Positions 1-7,780 of a DNA stretch of 55,637 bases are shown here, one piece after another. The stretch lies in contig DHPU01000022.1 of assembly GCA_002407935.1 (NCBI GenBank), positions 1 through 55,637 of the forward strand, in the 5' to 3' direction. A model generated the notes under the pieces. That model searched no databases. It saw only the letters and a program-made list of their open reading frames with translations, and was not told the DNA's origin. This stretch comes from Peptococcaceae bacterium UBA5356 (lineage in GTDB: Bacteria; Bacillota; Peptococcia; DRI-13; DTU073). A program made the position numbers and the translations under genes. How positions within the stretch are numbered: the stretch's first letter is position 1; each line of letters starts with the position of its first letter.

Positions 1-1
1 T

Positions 2-1159
2 ATTTATAATAAGGCTTTAACGGCCTGTGAAGTTCTTAATCATTACCAAGCTGCGATGAAAGATAAAGAGGTAGAGGAACCGACAATACCTGAAATTGAG
101 ACTTCCCAGGCTGTTGCCGCAGGAAGTGATTTCTGTCTGTATTTAAAAGAAAATGGCACAGTTTGGGCTTGGGGAGATAACTATTATGGTCAGTTAGGGG
201 ATAGCCCAGATGAATTCAGAACAGAACCGGTACAAGTAAAGGGACTAACCGGGGTAAAGACAGTATCTACAGAAGCTTTTTATAGTTTAGCACTAAAAAA
301 TGACGGTACAGTTTGGGGTTGGAGTTATAATTTTACCGGTCAGTTAGGGGATGGGACAAAAACAGCTAAAACAACACCGGTACAGGCAAAAGGATTAACT
401 AATGTAAAGAGAATAGCGGCAGGGCATAATCATAGTATGGCAGTTAAAAATGACGGCACAGTTTGGGCTTGGGGCTATAATTATCACGGCCAGTTAGGAG
501 ATGGAACAACAACATCCAAATTAATACCGGTACAGGCAAAAGGATTAACTAATGTAAAAGATATTGGGATAGGATTTTATTACAGTATAGCACTAAAAAA
601 TGACGGTACGGTTTGGGCTTGGGGAGATAATAATTGTGGTCAGTTAGGAGATGGAACAAAAACCGTAAGAATACAGCCGGTACAAGTAAAAGGATTAACC
701 AACATTGTAGCAATAGCGGCAGGGGCTAATTCCGGCTTGGCACTCAAGAATGATGGCACAGTCTGGGCTTGGGGAGCTAATGATTGTGGTCAGTTAGGGG
801 ACGGAACAAAAGTAGACAGAGCTATACCGGTACAGGTAAAAGGTTTAACCAATGTAGCAGCGGTAGAAGGAGGATCCGATCATAATATAGCATTAAAAAA
901 AGACGGCACAGTCTGGAGTTGGGGAATTAATAATTATGGTCAGTTAGGAGATGGCACAAAGGAATTCAAAACAGAATCGGTACCGGTACAGGTTAAAGGA
1001 CTAACCGGGGTAAAAACCTTGTCTGCCGGCTCATATCATTGTATCGTGCAAAAAAAGGACGGCACAGTTTGGGCTTGGGGTCGTAATAATTGTGGTCAGT
1101 TAGGAGACGGGACAACGACGAATAGGTATGAACCGGTTCGGGTAAATTTAGGTTTATAA
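2..1159 (+). CDS. RCC1-repeat (beta-propeller) protein, 5' end outside window
   Basis: The reading frame is open to the first base of the window, and the first ATG (position 56) has no ribosome site, so this is the 3' part of a longer gene. Seven tandem repeats of about 50 residues fill the visible part. Each carries a form of DGTVWAWG followed by GQLGDGT and PVQVKGLTNV, the RCC1/alpha-tubulin-suppressor repeat that folds as one blade of a seven-bladed propeller. A complete set of seven blades suggests a closed propeller after an unseen N-terminal domain. In bacteria such proteins are mostly surface-exposed or secreted, and their partners are unknown. The gene ends in a strong terminator, so it is separate from pta. 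The family call is firm; the function is not known. Confidence 0.85.
   Translation: MYNKALTACEVLNHYQAAMKDKEVEEPTIPEIETSQAVAAGSDFCLYLKENGTVWAWGDNYYGQLGDSPDEFRTEPVQVKGLTGVKTVSTEAFYSLALKNDGTVWGWSYNFTGQLGDGTKTAKTTPVQAKGLTNVKRIAAGHNHSMAVKNDGTVWAWGYNYHGQLGDGTTTSKLIPVQAKGLTNVKDIGIGFYYSIALKNDGTVWAWGDNNCGQLGDGTKTVRIQPVQVKGLTNIVAIAAGANSGLALKNDGTVWAWGANDCGQLGDGTKVDRAIPVQVKGLTNVAAVEGGSDHNIALKKDGTVWSWGINNYGQLGDGTKEFKTESVPVQVKGLTGVKTLSAGSYHCIVQKKDGTVWAWGRNNCGQLGDGTTTNRYEPVRVNLGL
113..1150 (+). repeat. Seven tandem ~150-bp coding repeats (RCC1 units)
   Basis: The DNA itself repeats with a period near 150 bp. Recurring blocks are ggcacagtttgggcttgggg, ggtcagttagg and ccggtacaggtaaaagg. Similarity is high at nucleotide level, so the copy number could change by recombination or be misassembled. 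Confidence 0.85.
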
Positions 1160-1166
1160 AGTATTT

Positions 1167-1200
1167 AAAACACCCCGTGATTTCACGGGGTGTTTTATCT
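1167..1200 (+). terminator. Rho-independent terminator after RCC1 gene
   Basis: The arms caccccgtg and cacggggtg enclose a 4-nt loop. Flanking aaaa and tttt extend the stem and supply the U tract. Confidence 0.9.
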
Positions 1201-1220
1201 TATCAAATATTTTTTGCAAA

Positions 1221-1250
1221 TTGACTAAACAGGTAGCAAAGAAGTAGAAT
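1221..1250 (+). promoter_or_regulatory. Possible sigma-A promoter of pta
   Basis: TTGACT and TAGAAT are separated by 18 bp. The predicted transcript start lies only a few bases before the ribosome site at about 1258-1265, which is tight, so the call is tentative. Confidence 0.35.
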
Positions 1251-1274
1251 AGGAAGCAAAGGAGGAATTATTAA

Positions 1275-2270
1275 ATGGACTTAATTAAACAGATCAGAGA
1301 AAAAGCCAGAAGTAATCAGCGGACAATCATTTTAGCAGAAGGGACGGAAGAACGTACTGTAACTGCTGCGGGGATCATCAGTCGGGAGGAAATTGCCAAG
1401 ATCGTTTTACTGGGCTCGGAGGAGGAGGTTAAGGCTGTAGCGGGAAAAACCGGAACAGATCTTACCAAGGTTAGGGTGATTGATCCTGTTAAAGCCGCAA
1501 AGTTTCAGGAGTATGTTGTAGATTTATGCGAGATCAGAAAAAAGAAAGGTCTGACTCAAGCTGAGGCGGAAAAATTACTAAAGAATACTTTATATTTTGG
1601 CGCTATGATGATGTATAAAGGGGAAGCCGACGGCATGGTAGCCGGAGCTCAGAATACCACCGGGGATGTTTTGCGTCCGGCGTTGCAGATTATTAAAACG
1701 GCGCCCGGCATTTCTTCCGTATCAGGTGCTTTTATTATGGTTAGTCCTAAGCAGGAATATGGAGAAAAGGGCATGATGCTTTTTGCCGATTGTGCCGTAA
1801 ATCCTAATCCTACCGCGGAACAATTAGCGGAAATAGCCGTTGTCTCGGCACGGACGGCGAAGGCTTTAGCCGGTTTTGAGGCCAAAGTAGGGATGCTTTC
1901 TTTCTCAACTAAAGGCAGTGCTAAGCATGAGTTGGTTGATAAGGTGGCAGAAGCGACGCGTCTGGCGAAAGAAAAAGATCCTAATCTGATTATCGATGGG
2001 GAGTTACAGGCTGATGCGGCGATCGTGCCTAAGGTAGGTGCTTCCAAGGCACCCGGCAGTGTTGCGGCGGGTAAGGTTAATGTTTTAGTTTTCCCCGATT
2101 TACAGGCGGGTAATATTGCTTATAAATTAGTGCAGCGTTTGGGTGATGCTGAGGCAATCGGACCGGTCTTGCAAGGGATGGCTAAACCGGTGAATGATCT
2201 TTCCAGGGGTTGCAGTGTGGAAGATATTGTGAACACGGTAGCCATTACGGCTTGTCAGGATTTAAATTAA
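1275..2270 (+). CDS. pta: Phosphate acetyltransferase
   Basis: Interconverts acetyl-CoA plus phosphate and acetyl-phosphate plus CoA in the cytoplasm, the first step of acetate formation or the last of acetate activation. The 331-residue protein matches the short catalytic-domain-only Pta of Gram-positive bacteria, with the family's blocks near GEADGMVAGA, the GALIMV-like GAFIMVSP, and a C-terminal NVLVFPDLQAGNIAYK block. ATG 1275 follows AAAGGAGG at a good distance. Acetate kinase, often next in the operon, is absent: the next gene is yceD with its own consensus promoter. Confidence 0.95.
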   Translation: MDLIKQIREKARSNQRTIILAEGTEERTVTAAGIISREEIAKIVLLGSEEEVKAVAGKTGTDLTKVRVIDPVKAAKFQEYVVDLCEIRKKKGLTQAEAEKLLKNTLYFGAMMMYKGEADGMVAGAQNTTGDVLRPALQIIKTAPGISSVSGAFIMVSPKQEYGEKGMMLFADCAVNPNPTAEQLAEIAVVSARTAKALAGFEAKVGMLSFSTKGSAKHELVDKVAEATRLAKEKDPNLIIDGELQADAAIVPKVGASKAPGSVAAGKVNVLVFPDLQAGNIAYKLVQRLGDAEAIGPVLQGMAKPVNDLSRGCSVEDIVNTVAITACQDLN

Positions 2271-2273
2271 GAA

Positions 2274-2302
2274 TTGACAAGATGTTTAAGGCTTTGTATA
2301 AT
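2274..2302 (+). promoter_or_regulatory. Consensus sigma-A promoter for yceD-rpmF
   Basis: Perfect TTGACA (2274-2279) and TATAAT (2297-2302) hexamers sit 17 bp apart, starting just after the pta stop. A second overlapping TATAAT occurs at 2302-2307. Confidence 0.85.
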
Positions 2303-2337
2303 ATAATGGTTTACTTAGGTACAGAGGTGAGCACCGG

Positions 2338-2865
2338 ATGAAAATAAATATTGCAAGGTTGCGGAAAGAACCTGGCGCCAGAGAGGATTTTGCTTTTATA
2401 TGGGAAGAACGATTTGACTTAGGTGAAGCCTCTTTGACAAAACCGGTTCAGGTGCAAGGTTATGTAGTTAATACAGGGGGTAATATTTTGAGCTTATTCA
2501 TGAGAATTAGCACGGAGGTTGCCCTTGCTTGCAGTCGGTGTCTGGATCGGGTAATCGTTCCTCTTGATTTGACAGTAACCGATCAATATTGTCACGAAGA
2601 AGATCGTCCCAAATTCTTTGCGGACGAGGAGGAAGATGCGGCAACGGTATTCTTTTTTAAGGAGGATTCGTTGGATCTTCAGCAGGCTATTCAAGAGAAC
2701 TTGTTGCTTGGCTTACCGATGCGGGTTCTTTGTACACCGGATTGTCCGGGAATTTGTCCTTCCTGTGGGCAAAATTTAAAAGAAGGATCATGTAATTGCC
2801 GAAAGAGGGAGATTGACCCTCGTTTAGAGGTGTTGACAGAATGGAAAAAGAAAATGAAATCCTAA
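2338..2865 (+). CDS. YceD/DUF177 family protein
   Basis: A 175-residue DUF177 protein, the family nearly always found just upstream of rpmF. Bacterial members have been tied to 23S rRNA accumulation and ribosome or lipid balance, but the molecular role is not settled. The central half has the family CSRCLD motif, and the C-terminus carries a cysteine-rich tail (CTPDCPGICPSCG, then CNC) that probably binds zinc. A GAGGTGAG ribosome site precedes ATG 2338. It is co-transcribed with rpmF, whose start follows within 20 bp. The family call is firm; the role is open. Confidence 0.85.
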   Translation: MKINIARLRKEPGAREDFAFIWEERFDLGEASLTKPVQVQGYVVNTGGNILSLFMRISTEVALACSRCLDRVIVPLDLTVTDQYCHEEDRPKFFADEEEDAATVFFFKEDSLDLQQAIQENLLLGLPMRVLCTPDCPGICPSCGQNLKEGSCNCRKREIDPRLEVLTEWKKKMKS

Positions 2866-2881
2866 AGAGGAGGTGGGTCTA

Positions 2882-3067
2882 ATGGGAGTACCACAAAGCC
2901 GTCGTTCTAAAACGAGGAACCGTCGGAGAAGGGCTGAAATTATGAAAATGGAAGCTCCGAAGTTTAATGAATGTCCAAAATGTCATGAACCAAAGCAGCC
3001 TCACAGAATTTGTCCTTCCTGCGGTTATTATAATAATCGTGAGGTCATCGCTCAAAAAGCGGAATAA
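2882..3067 (+). CDS. rpmF: Large-subunit ribosomal protein bL32
   Basis: Small basic protein of the 50S subunit. Translation from ATG 2882 gives 61 residues beginning MGVPQSRRSKTRNRRRR, the typical bL32 start. An in-frame GTG at 2873 lies inside the AGGAGG ribosome site and was rejected. The CPKC...CPSC pair forms the zinc ribbon of the C+ form of bL32, which implies zinc use under replete conditions. It pairs with yceD and is followed by a hairpin terminator before fapR. Confidence 0.97.
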   Translation: MGVPQSRRSKTRNRRRRAEIMKMEAPKFNECPKCHEPKQPHRICPSCGYYNNREVIAQKAE

Positions 3068-3080
3068 GAGGGAAGAAAGA

Positions 3081-3111
3081 GAAAGCCGGGAAAGAAGGGC
3101 TTTCTTTTTTT
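3081..3111 (+). terminator. Terminator after rpmF
   Basis: gaaagcc and ggctttc form a 7-bp stem with a 10-nt loop, followed by a run of Ts. It separates yceD-rpmF from the FapR-controlled operon. Confidence 0.75.
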
Positions 3112-3166
3112 GTAGAAATTACGGGGAAAAAATTTCACATAGGCGGAAAAAGAAAAAAGATTTTAC

Positions 3167-3195
3167 TTGCACAAAGGAAGAAATGTATTTATACT
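3167..3195 (+). promoter_or_regulatory. Sigma-A promoter of fapR operon
   Basis: TTGCAC (3167-3172) and TATACT (3190-3195) are 17 bp apart. The -10 hexamer runs into the dyad at 3192-3213, so a bound repressor would block RNA polymerase. Confidence 0.75.
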
Positions 3196-3213
3196 AGGTA
3201 TTGAGACCTGGTA
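3192..3213 (+). promoter_or_regulatory. Candidate FapR operator
   Basis: The inverted repeat TACTAGGT-6 nt-ACCTGGTA has one mismatch between arms and lies between the -10 box and the fapR ribosome site. FapR sites of Bacillus and Staphylococcus are dyads of similar ACCTGGTA/TACTAGGT character near the -10 of fapR. Identity as FapR site is inferred from position and resemblance. Confidence 0.65.
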
Positions 3214-3232
3214 ACAAAAGGAGAGAAGGTTT

Positions 3233-3787
3233 ATGGCAAAAAAGATGAGTAAAGAGGAGCGGCAACTACAATTGCGTAAACTGATTGATGATAATCCTTT
3301 TGTCACTGATGGTAAACTGGCAGCACATTTTGCAGTCTCTATCCAGACAATTCGGCTTGATCGCTTGAAATTAGGCATTCCGGAATTGCGCATGAGGACA
3401 AAACAGGTTGCGGAGCAGGTTCATCAGAAGGTGCGCTCGATGGTAGCACATGAACTTGTGGGAGAGTTAATTGAGGTAGAATTAGGTCATTTCGCCACCT
3501 CTGTTTTAGAGGTTACTCCGGAAATGGTGGCGGAAAAAAGTAAGGTTTGTAGTGGTGATTATATTTTTTCGCAAGCCAATACTTTGGCTGCGGCATTAAT
3601 TGATGCGGAAATAGTCTTAACGGGAAGTGCTAGGCTTCGTTTTCGCCGGTCGGTCTATTTAAATGAAAAAATTGTAGCACATGCTTTTTTGGCTCGTAAA
3701 AAGATCAATAAGTTTTTGATTAAGGTGGTTTCGAAAGTCGGAGCCGAGGAAGTTTTTGTAGGAAAATTTGTCTTTGTGGCCAGATAG
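3233..3787 (+). CDS. fapR: FapR, malonyl-CoA-responsive repressor of lipid synthesis genes
   Basis: Represses fatty-acid and phospholipid genes and is released from DNA by malonyl-CoA. The 184-residue protein has the family length. Residues about 8-60 form a DeoR-type helix-turn-helix (VTDGKLAAHF, SIQTIRLDRLKLGIPELR), and residues about 75-184 form a hot-dog effector domain with SGDYIFSQANTLA near its centre. ATG 3233 follows GGAGAGAAGG. The candidate operator just upstream implies autorepression of the whole operon. It heads plsX-fabH-fabK-fabD-fabG-acpP, the usual FapR arrangement. Confidence 0.93.
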   Translation: MAKKMSKEERQLQLRKLIDDNPFVTDGKLAAHFAVSIQTIRLDRLKLGIPELRMRTKQVAEQVHQKVRSMVAHELVGELIEVELGHFATSVLEVTPEMVAEKSKVCSGDYIFSQANTLAAALIDAEIVLTGSARLRFRRSVYLNEKIVAHAFLARKKINKFLIKVVSKVGAEEVFVGKFVFVAR

Positions 3788-3800
3788 GGGGAAGAAAAAG

Positions 3801-4832
3801 ATGAGGATTGTGGTGGATGCGATGGGTGGAGATTTTGCTCCCGGGGAAATTGTGCAAGGGGCGGTTCAGGCTCTTGCTGTTGACCCCGAATTACATATTA
3901 TTTTGGTAGGACGAGAAAAAGAGATAAAACAATGTTTACCGGAAGATTACGACCGGGGACGGGTGACGATTCATCATTGTGAGGAAGTCATAGAGATGGA
4001 TGAACATCCGGCGTCAGCTTATCGGCGGAAAAAAGATGCTTCAATTGTGGTAAGTACACAGTTGGTGAAAGAGAAAAAAGGCGATGCGCTTATTTCAGCC
4101 GGTAATACCGGTGCCCAGTTGGTAGCGGCCCTTTTTGGACTGGGACGAATGGAGGGAATTGATCGACCGGCGATTGCGACGGTTATTCCCGGTTTAGCGG
4201 GGCCGAGGCTTCTTTTGGATGCCGGTGCTAATAGTGATTGCAAGCCGGAAAATCTATTACAGTTTGCCAAAATGGGTAGCATTTATGTGGAAAAAATTTT
4301 AGAAAGCAAGAACCCGGGGGTTGGTTTAATTAGTAATGGAACAGAACCCACTAAAGGGAATGAGTTGGTTTTAAAAACTTATGATTTATTGAAAAACAGT
4401 ACTGACCTTAATTTTGTCGGTAATGTGGAAGGCCGAGAAATTTTACAGGGGTCTGCCCAGGTATTGGTTTGTGATGGCTTTGTCGGCAATGTAATTCTGA
4501 AAGTACTGGAAGGGACGGCGAGTGGTCTTTTTACTTTGTTAAAAGAGGCCTTGCAGCAAAATATAAAAAGTAAGTTAGGAGCTTTTTTGCTTGCCCCTGA
4601 TTTGAAAAAAATTAAGGGGAGGTTGGATTATACGGAACATGGCGGGGCTCCTTTGTTGGGTGTTAAGGGGATCAGTATTATTTGTCATGGCAGTTCTAAA
4701 GCATATGCTATTCAAAATGCCATTCGGGTTGCGGCAACTTGTGTGAAAAAAGAAGTGGTGCATAATTTGCAAGCCAGTATAGATAGTAAGAGAATTAATG
4801 CGGTGAAAGTTGGTGAAATCAATGGTTTATAA
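3801..4832 (+). CDS. plsX: Phosphate acyltransferase PlsX
   Basis: Makes acyl-phosphate from acyl-ACP and inorganic phosphate, the donor for PlsY (gene at 45567). ATG 3801 gives 343 residues starting MRIVVDAMGGDFAP, the family signature; an upstream TTG at 3768 inside fapR was rejected because a ribosome site (AGGGGGAAG) sits just before 3801. Other family blocks seen are SAGNTGA, GLISNGTEPTKGNE and CDGFVGNVILK. It is a peripheral membrane enzyme in other bacteria. The start lies 14 bp after the fapR stop, and the end overlaps fabH. Confidence 0.96.
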   Translation: MRIVVDAMGGDFAPGEIVQGAVQALAVDPELHIILVGREKEIKQCLPEDYDRGRVTIHHCEEVIEMDEHPASAYRRKKDASIVVSTQLVKEKKGDALISAGNTGAQLVAALFGLGRMEGIDRPAIATVIPGLAGPRLLLDAGANSDCKPENLLQFAKMGSIYVEKILESKNPGVGLISNGTEPTKGNELVLKTYDLLKNSTDLNFVGNVEGREILQGSAQVLVCDGFVGNVILKVLEGTASGLFTLLKEALQQNIKSKLGAFLLAPDLKKIKGRLDYTEHGGAPLLGVKGISIICHGSSKAYAIQNAIRVAATCVKKEVVHNLQASIDSKRINAVKVGEINGL

Positions 4833-5820
4833 TCTTCGTTCGGTAGGAATTGTTGGTTTGGGTTCCTGGTTACCGGAGCAAATCGTTACGAATCAAGATT
4901 TAACAAAAACAATTGATACTTCGGATGAATGGATTTTCACGCGTACAGGTATTTCGGAACGGAGAAAAGCTGCAGAGCGGGAGGCCGCTTCGGATTTAGG
5001 GGTTAAAGCTGCCCGTAAAGCGCTCGCTGATGCCGCGGTAAAAGCGGAGGAAATAGATTTAATTATTGTGGCGACAATTACTCCCGATATGCTTTTTCCT
5101 TCCACGGCCTGTCTTATTCAGAAAGAGTTGGGAGCAATTCGGGCAGCCGCTTTTGATGTATCGGCCGCTTGTTCCGGCTTCTTGTATGCCCTGGCGGTGG
5201 GCAGTCAGTTTGTGGCTGCCGGTATGTATCGAACGGTTTTGGTTGTCGCTGCGGAAGTTTTAAGTAAAATAACTAATTGGGAAGACCGCAGCACCTGTAT
5301 TCTTTTTGGCGATGGGGCGGGAGCCGCTGTTTTACAGCCTGTAGAGGAGGGCTATGGTTTTTTGTCCTTTGACCTGGGGTCCGATGGAACAGGGGCGGAT
5401 TTATTAAAGGTTCCGGCCGGAGGTTCTCGGAAACCGGCCAGCAGGGAAACGGTAGAAAACAAAGAACATTATCTTACGATGAATGGTAAGGAGGTCTATA
5501 AATTTGCCGTAAAGATAGTAGGGGATACTTCTCTTAAGGCACTTCATAAAGCGGGTTTGTCTACTGATGATGTTGATTATTTTGTTCCTCATCAGGCCAA
5601 TAATCGGATTATTGATGCGGCGGTAAAAAGGCTCGGCCTTTCTCCGGAAAAGGTCTATGTTAATTTAGATAAGTATGGCAATATGTCTAGTGCGTCGGTG
5701 CCGGTAGCGTTAGATGAAGCGGTACAAAAGGGCTTTATTAAAAAAGGGGATATTGTAGTTTTAGTAGGCTTTGGAGCTGGTTTAACGTGGGGCTCCAGTG
5801 TTTTAAAATGGGTGAGGTAG
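4822..5820 (+). CDS. fabH: 3-oxoacyl-ACP synthase III
   Basis: Condenses acyl-CoA primer with malonyl-ACP to start fatty-acid synthesis. From ATG 4822 the protein has 332 residues. The Cys-His-Asn triad is visible at about C117 (SAACSGF), H257 (VPHQANNR) and N287 (YGNMSSAS). In-frame TTG 4810 and GTG 4813 are possible earlier starts, as the ribosome site is weak and the gene overlaps the plsX stop by 11 bp, suggesting translational coupling. Confidence 0.95.
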   Translation: MVYNLRSVGIVGLGSWLPEQIVTNQDLTKTIDTSDEWIFTRTGISERRKAAEREAASDLGVKAARKALADAAVKAEEIDLIIVATITPDMLFPSTACLIQKELGAIRAAAFDVSAACSGFLYALAVGSQFVAAGMYRTVLVVAAEVLSKITNWEDRSTCILFGDGAGAAVLQPVEEGYGFLSFDLGSDGTGADLLKVPAGGSRKPASRETVENKEHYLTMNGKEVYKFAVKIVGDTSLKALHKAGLSTDDVDYFVPHQANNRIIDAAVKRLGLSPEKVYVNLDKYGNMSSASVPVALDEAVQKGFIKKGDIVVLVGFGAGLTWGSSVLKWVR

Positions 5821-5832
5821 GAGGTTAGCCAA

Positions 5833-6774
5833 ATGTTGAAAACAAGGTTAAGTAATCTTTTGCAGATTGAGTATCCTATTATTCAGGGGGGGATGGCTTG
5901 GGTAGCCACGGCAGAGTTAGCCGCCGCAGTATCCGAGGCTGGCGGATTAGGGCTAATTGGAGCCGGTAGTGCGCCGGGGGAAGTAGTGCGGCAGCAGATT
6001 TTAAAAGCCAAGTCACTGACTACGAAGCCTTTCGGGGTTAATGTATATTACCTTTCACCCTTTGTCGAAGAGGTTATTCAGGTTGTGCTTGAGGAAGAGG
6101 TAAGTGTAATTACAACAGGGGCAGGTAATCCCGGTAAACATATTCCGAAGTTAAAAGAAAAAGGGATCAAAGTAATTCCGGTGATTCCTTCGGTGGCCTT
6201 GGCGAGACGGATGGAAAAATTAGGGGTGGACGCTCTTATTGCGGAAGGAATGGAATGTGGGGGTCATACGGGGGAATTGACGACGATGGCTCTGTTGCCA
6301 CAGGTTGTTGATGCGGTGGAAATTCCGGTTATTGCTGCCGGTGGGATTGCCGATGGACGGCAACTTGCTGCTGTTTTGTGTATGGGTGCACAGGGGGTGC
6401 AGATGGGGACACGTTTTATCTGTGCCGAGGAATGTATCGCTCATGAAAATTATAAAAAGGCGGTGTTGAGAGCCAAAGACCGGGATACGGTTCTTACCGG
6501 GTACAATGGACATTACGTCCGGGTACTGAAAAATGATTTGACCCGGGAATATGTCAGACTAATCAAGGAAGAAGTCGCTGAAAAGGAATTGGAAGCACTG
6601 GGAGTCGGCCGGCTCAGGGCGGCGGTTATTGAAGGAGATACGAAGATGGGTTCTTTAATGGCGGGACAGGTAGCGGCGATGGTTAGTAAAATTCAACCGG
6701 CTCGGGAAATTATCTGGGAAGTGGTTAACCAGGCGACCGAGGTTTTAAAGGACAGCCAAAAAATAATTGTCTAA
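5833..6774 (+). CDS. fabK: FMN-dependent enoyl-ACP reductase II
   Basis: Reduces the enoyl-ACP double bond in the last step of each elongation cycle. The 313-residue TIM-barrel flavoprotein belongs to the FabK/nitronate monooxygenase superfamily: N-terminal PIIQGGMAW, a central EGMECGGHTG block with the likely catalytic His, IPVIAAGGIADGR, and GVQMGTRFI for flavin phosphate binding. Location between fabH and fabD makes FabK far more likely than nitronate monooxygenase, and no fabI or fabL occurs here. AGGAGG precedes ATG 5833. Confidence 0.9.
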   Translation: MLKTRLSNLLQIEYPIIQGGMAWVATAELAAAVSEAGGLGLIGAGSAPGEVVRQQILKAKSLTTKPFGVNVYYLSPFVEEVIQVVLEEEVSVITTGAGNPGKHIPKLKEKGIKVIPVIPSVALARRMEKLGVDALIAEGMECGGHTGELTTMALLPQVVDAVEIPVIAAGGIADGRQLAAVLCMGAQGVQMGTRFICAEECIAHENYKKAVLRAKDRDTVLTGYNGHYVRVLKNDLTREYVRLIKEEVAEKELEALGVGRLRAAVIEGDTKMGSLMAGQVAAMVSKIQPAREIIWEVVNQATEVLKDSQKIIV

Positions 6775-6820
6775 AATTATTATCTTAGGCTTAGATTAAT
6801 AATTAATAGGGAGAAAAAAG

Positions 6821-7780
6821 ATGAAAAGAAGGAAAATCGCGTTTATTTTTCCCGGACAGGGTTCTCAGTATGTGGGGATGGGCAAAGAAATGTATGATGC
6901 TTTTTCTCTTGCGAAAAAGGTTTATCATCATGGAGATGAAAAGCTGGGCTGCTTATTAAGCAATCTTTGTTTTTATGGTCCTGAGGAGGATTTGCGTCTA
7001 ACGGTCAACACGCAGCCGGCGATTCTGCTTACTAGTGCGGCTATTCTCAAGGTGCTCGAACAAGAGGGGATTAGGCCGGATTTTACCGCCGGGCACAGTT
7101 TGGGTGAATATACGGCTTTAATTGCGGCCGGCTCGTTGACGATTAGTGATGCTGTCTGGTTAGTTCGCCAGCGGGGACTTTTCATGCAAGAGGCTGTTCC
7201 GCCCGGGCAGGGTACGATGGCTGCTCTTATTGGCCTGGAGAGAGAGCAGGTGCTGGCGGTGTGTAAAAAGGCCTCTGAGAAAGGGGTGGTAGAACCGGCT
7301 AATTATAATTGCCCTGGGCAAGTGGTGATTGCCGGACATGTCGGTGCAGTGCAACAAGCCCTGGAGTTTGCTAAAGAAAAAGGCGCTAAACGGGTTATTC
7401 CTCTTGCGGTAAGTGGACCTTTTCATTCCAGTCTGCTTCAGCCGGCCTCTTTAAAATTAGCACAGGCCTTGGAACAGACGATCATCTCTCGCGCCTGGGT
7501 ACCGGTCGTGGCTAATTGTAATGCGGAGCTTACCAATGACCCGAATGAAATCAAGGAAAATCTAATAAAACAGGTTAGTGGGGCGGTGCTTTGGCAGCAA
7601 TCTATTGAAAAATTACTCGGGGAAGGGGTAACTACTTTTATTGAAATAGGGCCGGGAAAAGTTTTAAGTGGTTTAATTAAAAAGATTGATAAAAACGTGG
7701 AAATGTATAATATTGAAGATAGAGAATCGTTTACCAGGACAGTAGTTTCTTTAAAGGAGGCGCAAAGAAATGTTAGCTAA
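6821..7780 (+). CDS. fabD: Malonyl-CoA:ACP transacylase
   Basis: Transfers malonyl from CoA to the acyl carrier protein. The 319-residue protein has FPGQGSQYVGMG at the N-terminus, the nucleophile motif GHSLGEY near residue 90, and GPFHSSLL carrying the catalytic His near residue 200. ATG 6821 follows AGGGAGAAAAAAG. The 46-bp gap after fabK holds an AT-rich dyad without a U tract. The 3' end overlaps fabG by 11 bp. Confidence 0.96.
   Translation: MKRRKIAFIFPGQGSQYVGMGKEMYDAFSLAKKVYHHGDEKLGCLLSNLCFYGPEEDLRLTVNTQPAILLTSAAILKVLEQEGIRPDFTAGHSLGEYTALIAAGSLTISDAVWLVRQRGLFMQEAVPPGQGTMAALIGLEREQVLAVCKKASEKGVVEPANYNCPGQVVIAGHVGAVQQALEFAKEKGAKRVIPLAVSGPFHSSLLQPASLKLAQALEQTIISRAWVPVVANCNAELTNDPNEIKENLIKQVSGAVLWQQSIEKLLGEGVTTFIEIGPGKVLSGLIKKIDKNVEMYNIEDRESFTRTVVSLKEAQRNVS

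Noticed and set aside
113..1150. CRISPR-like regular repeat pattern
   Set aside because: The ~150-bp units are coding and translate into RCC1 blades; there are no short palindromic repeats with unique spacers.
1649..2047. Open frame on the - strand opposite pta
   Set aside because: Shadow of pta, with a low-complexity Ser/Ala-rich translation.
2967..3197. Open frame overlapping rpmF in another frame
   Set aside because: Starts inside rpmF and reads through the terminator; translation is Lys/Arg-rich without a family.
6775..6804. AT-rich dyad between fabK and fabD (aattatta...taataatt)
   Set aside because: No U tract and a bulged inner stem; weak AT pairing of this kind arises by chance in an AT-rich gap.
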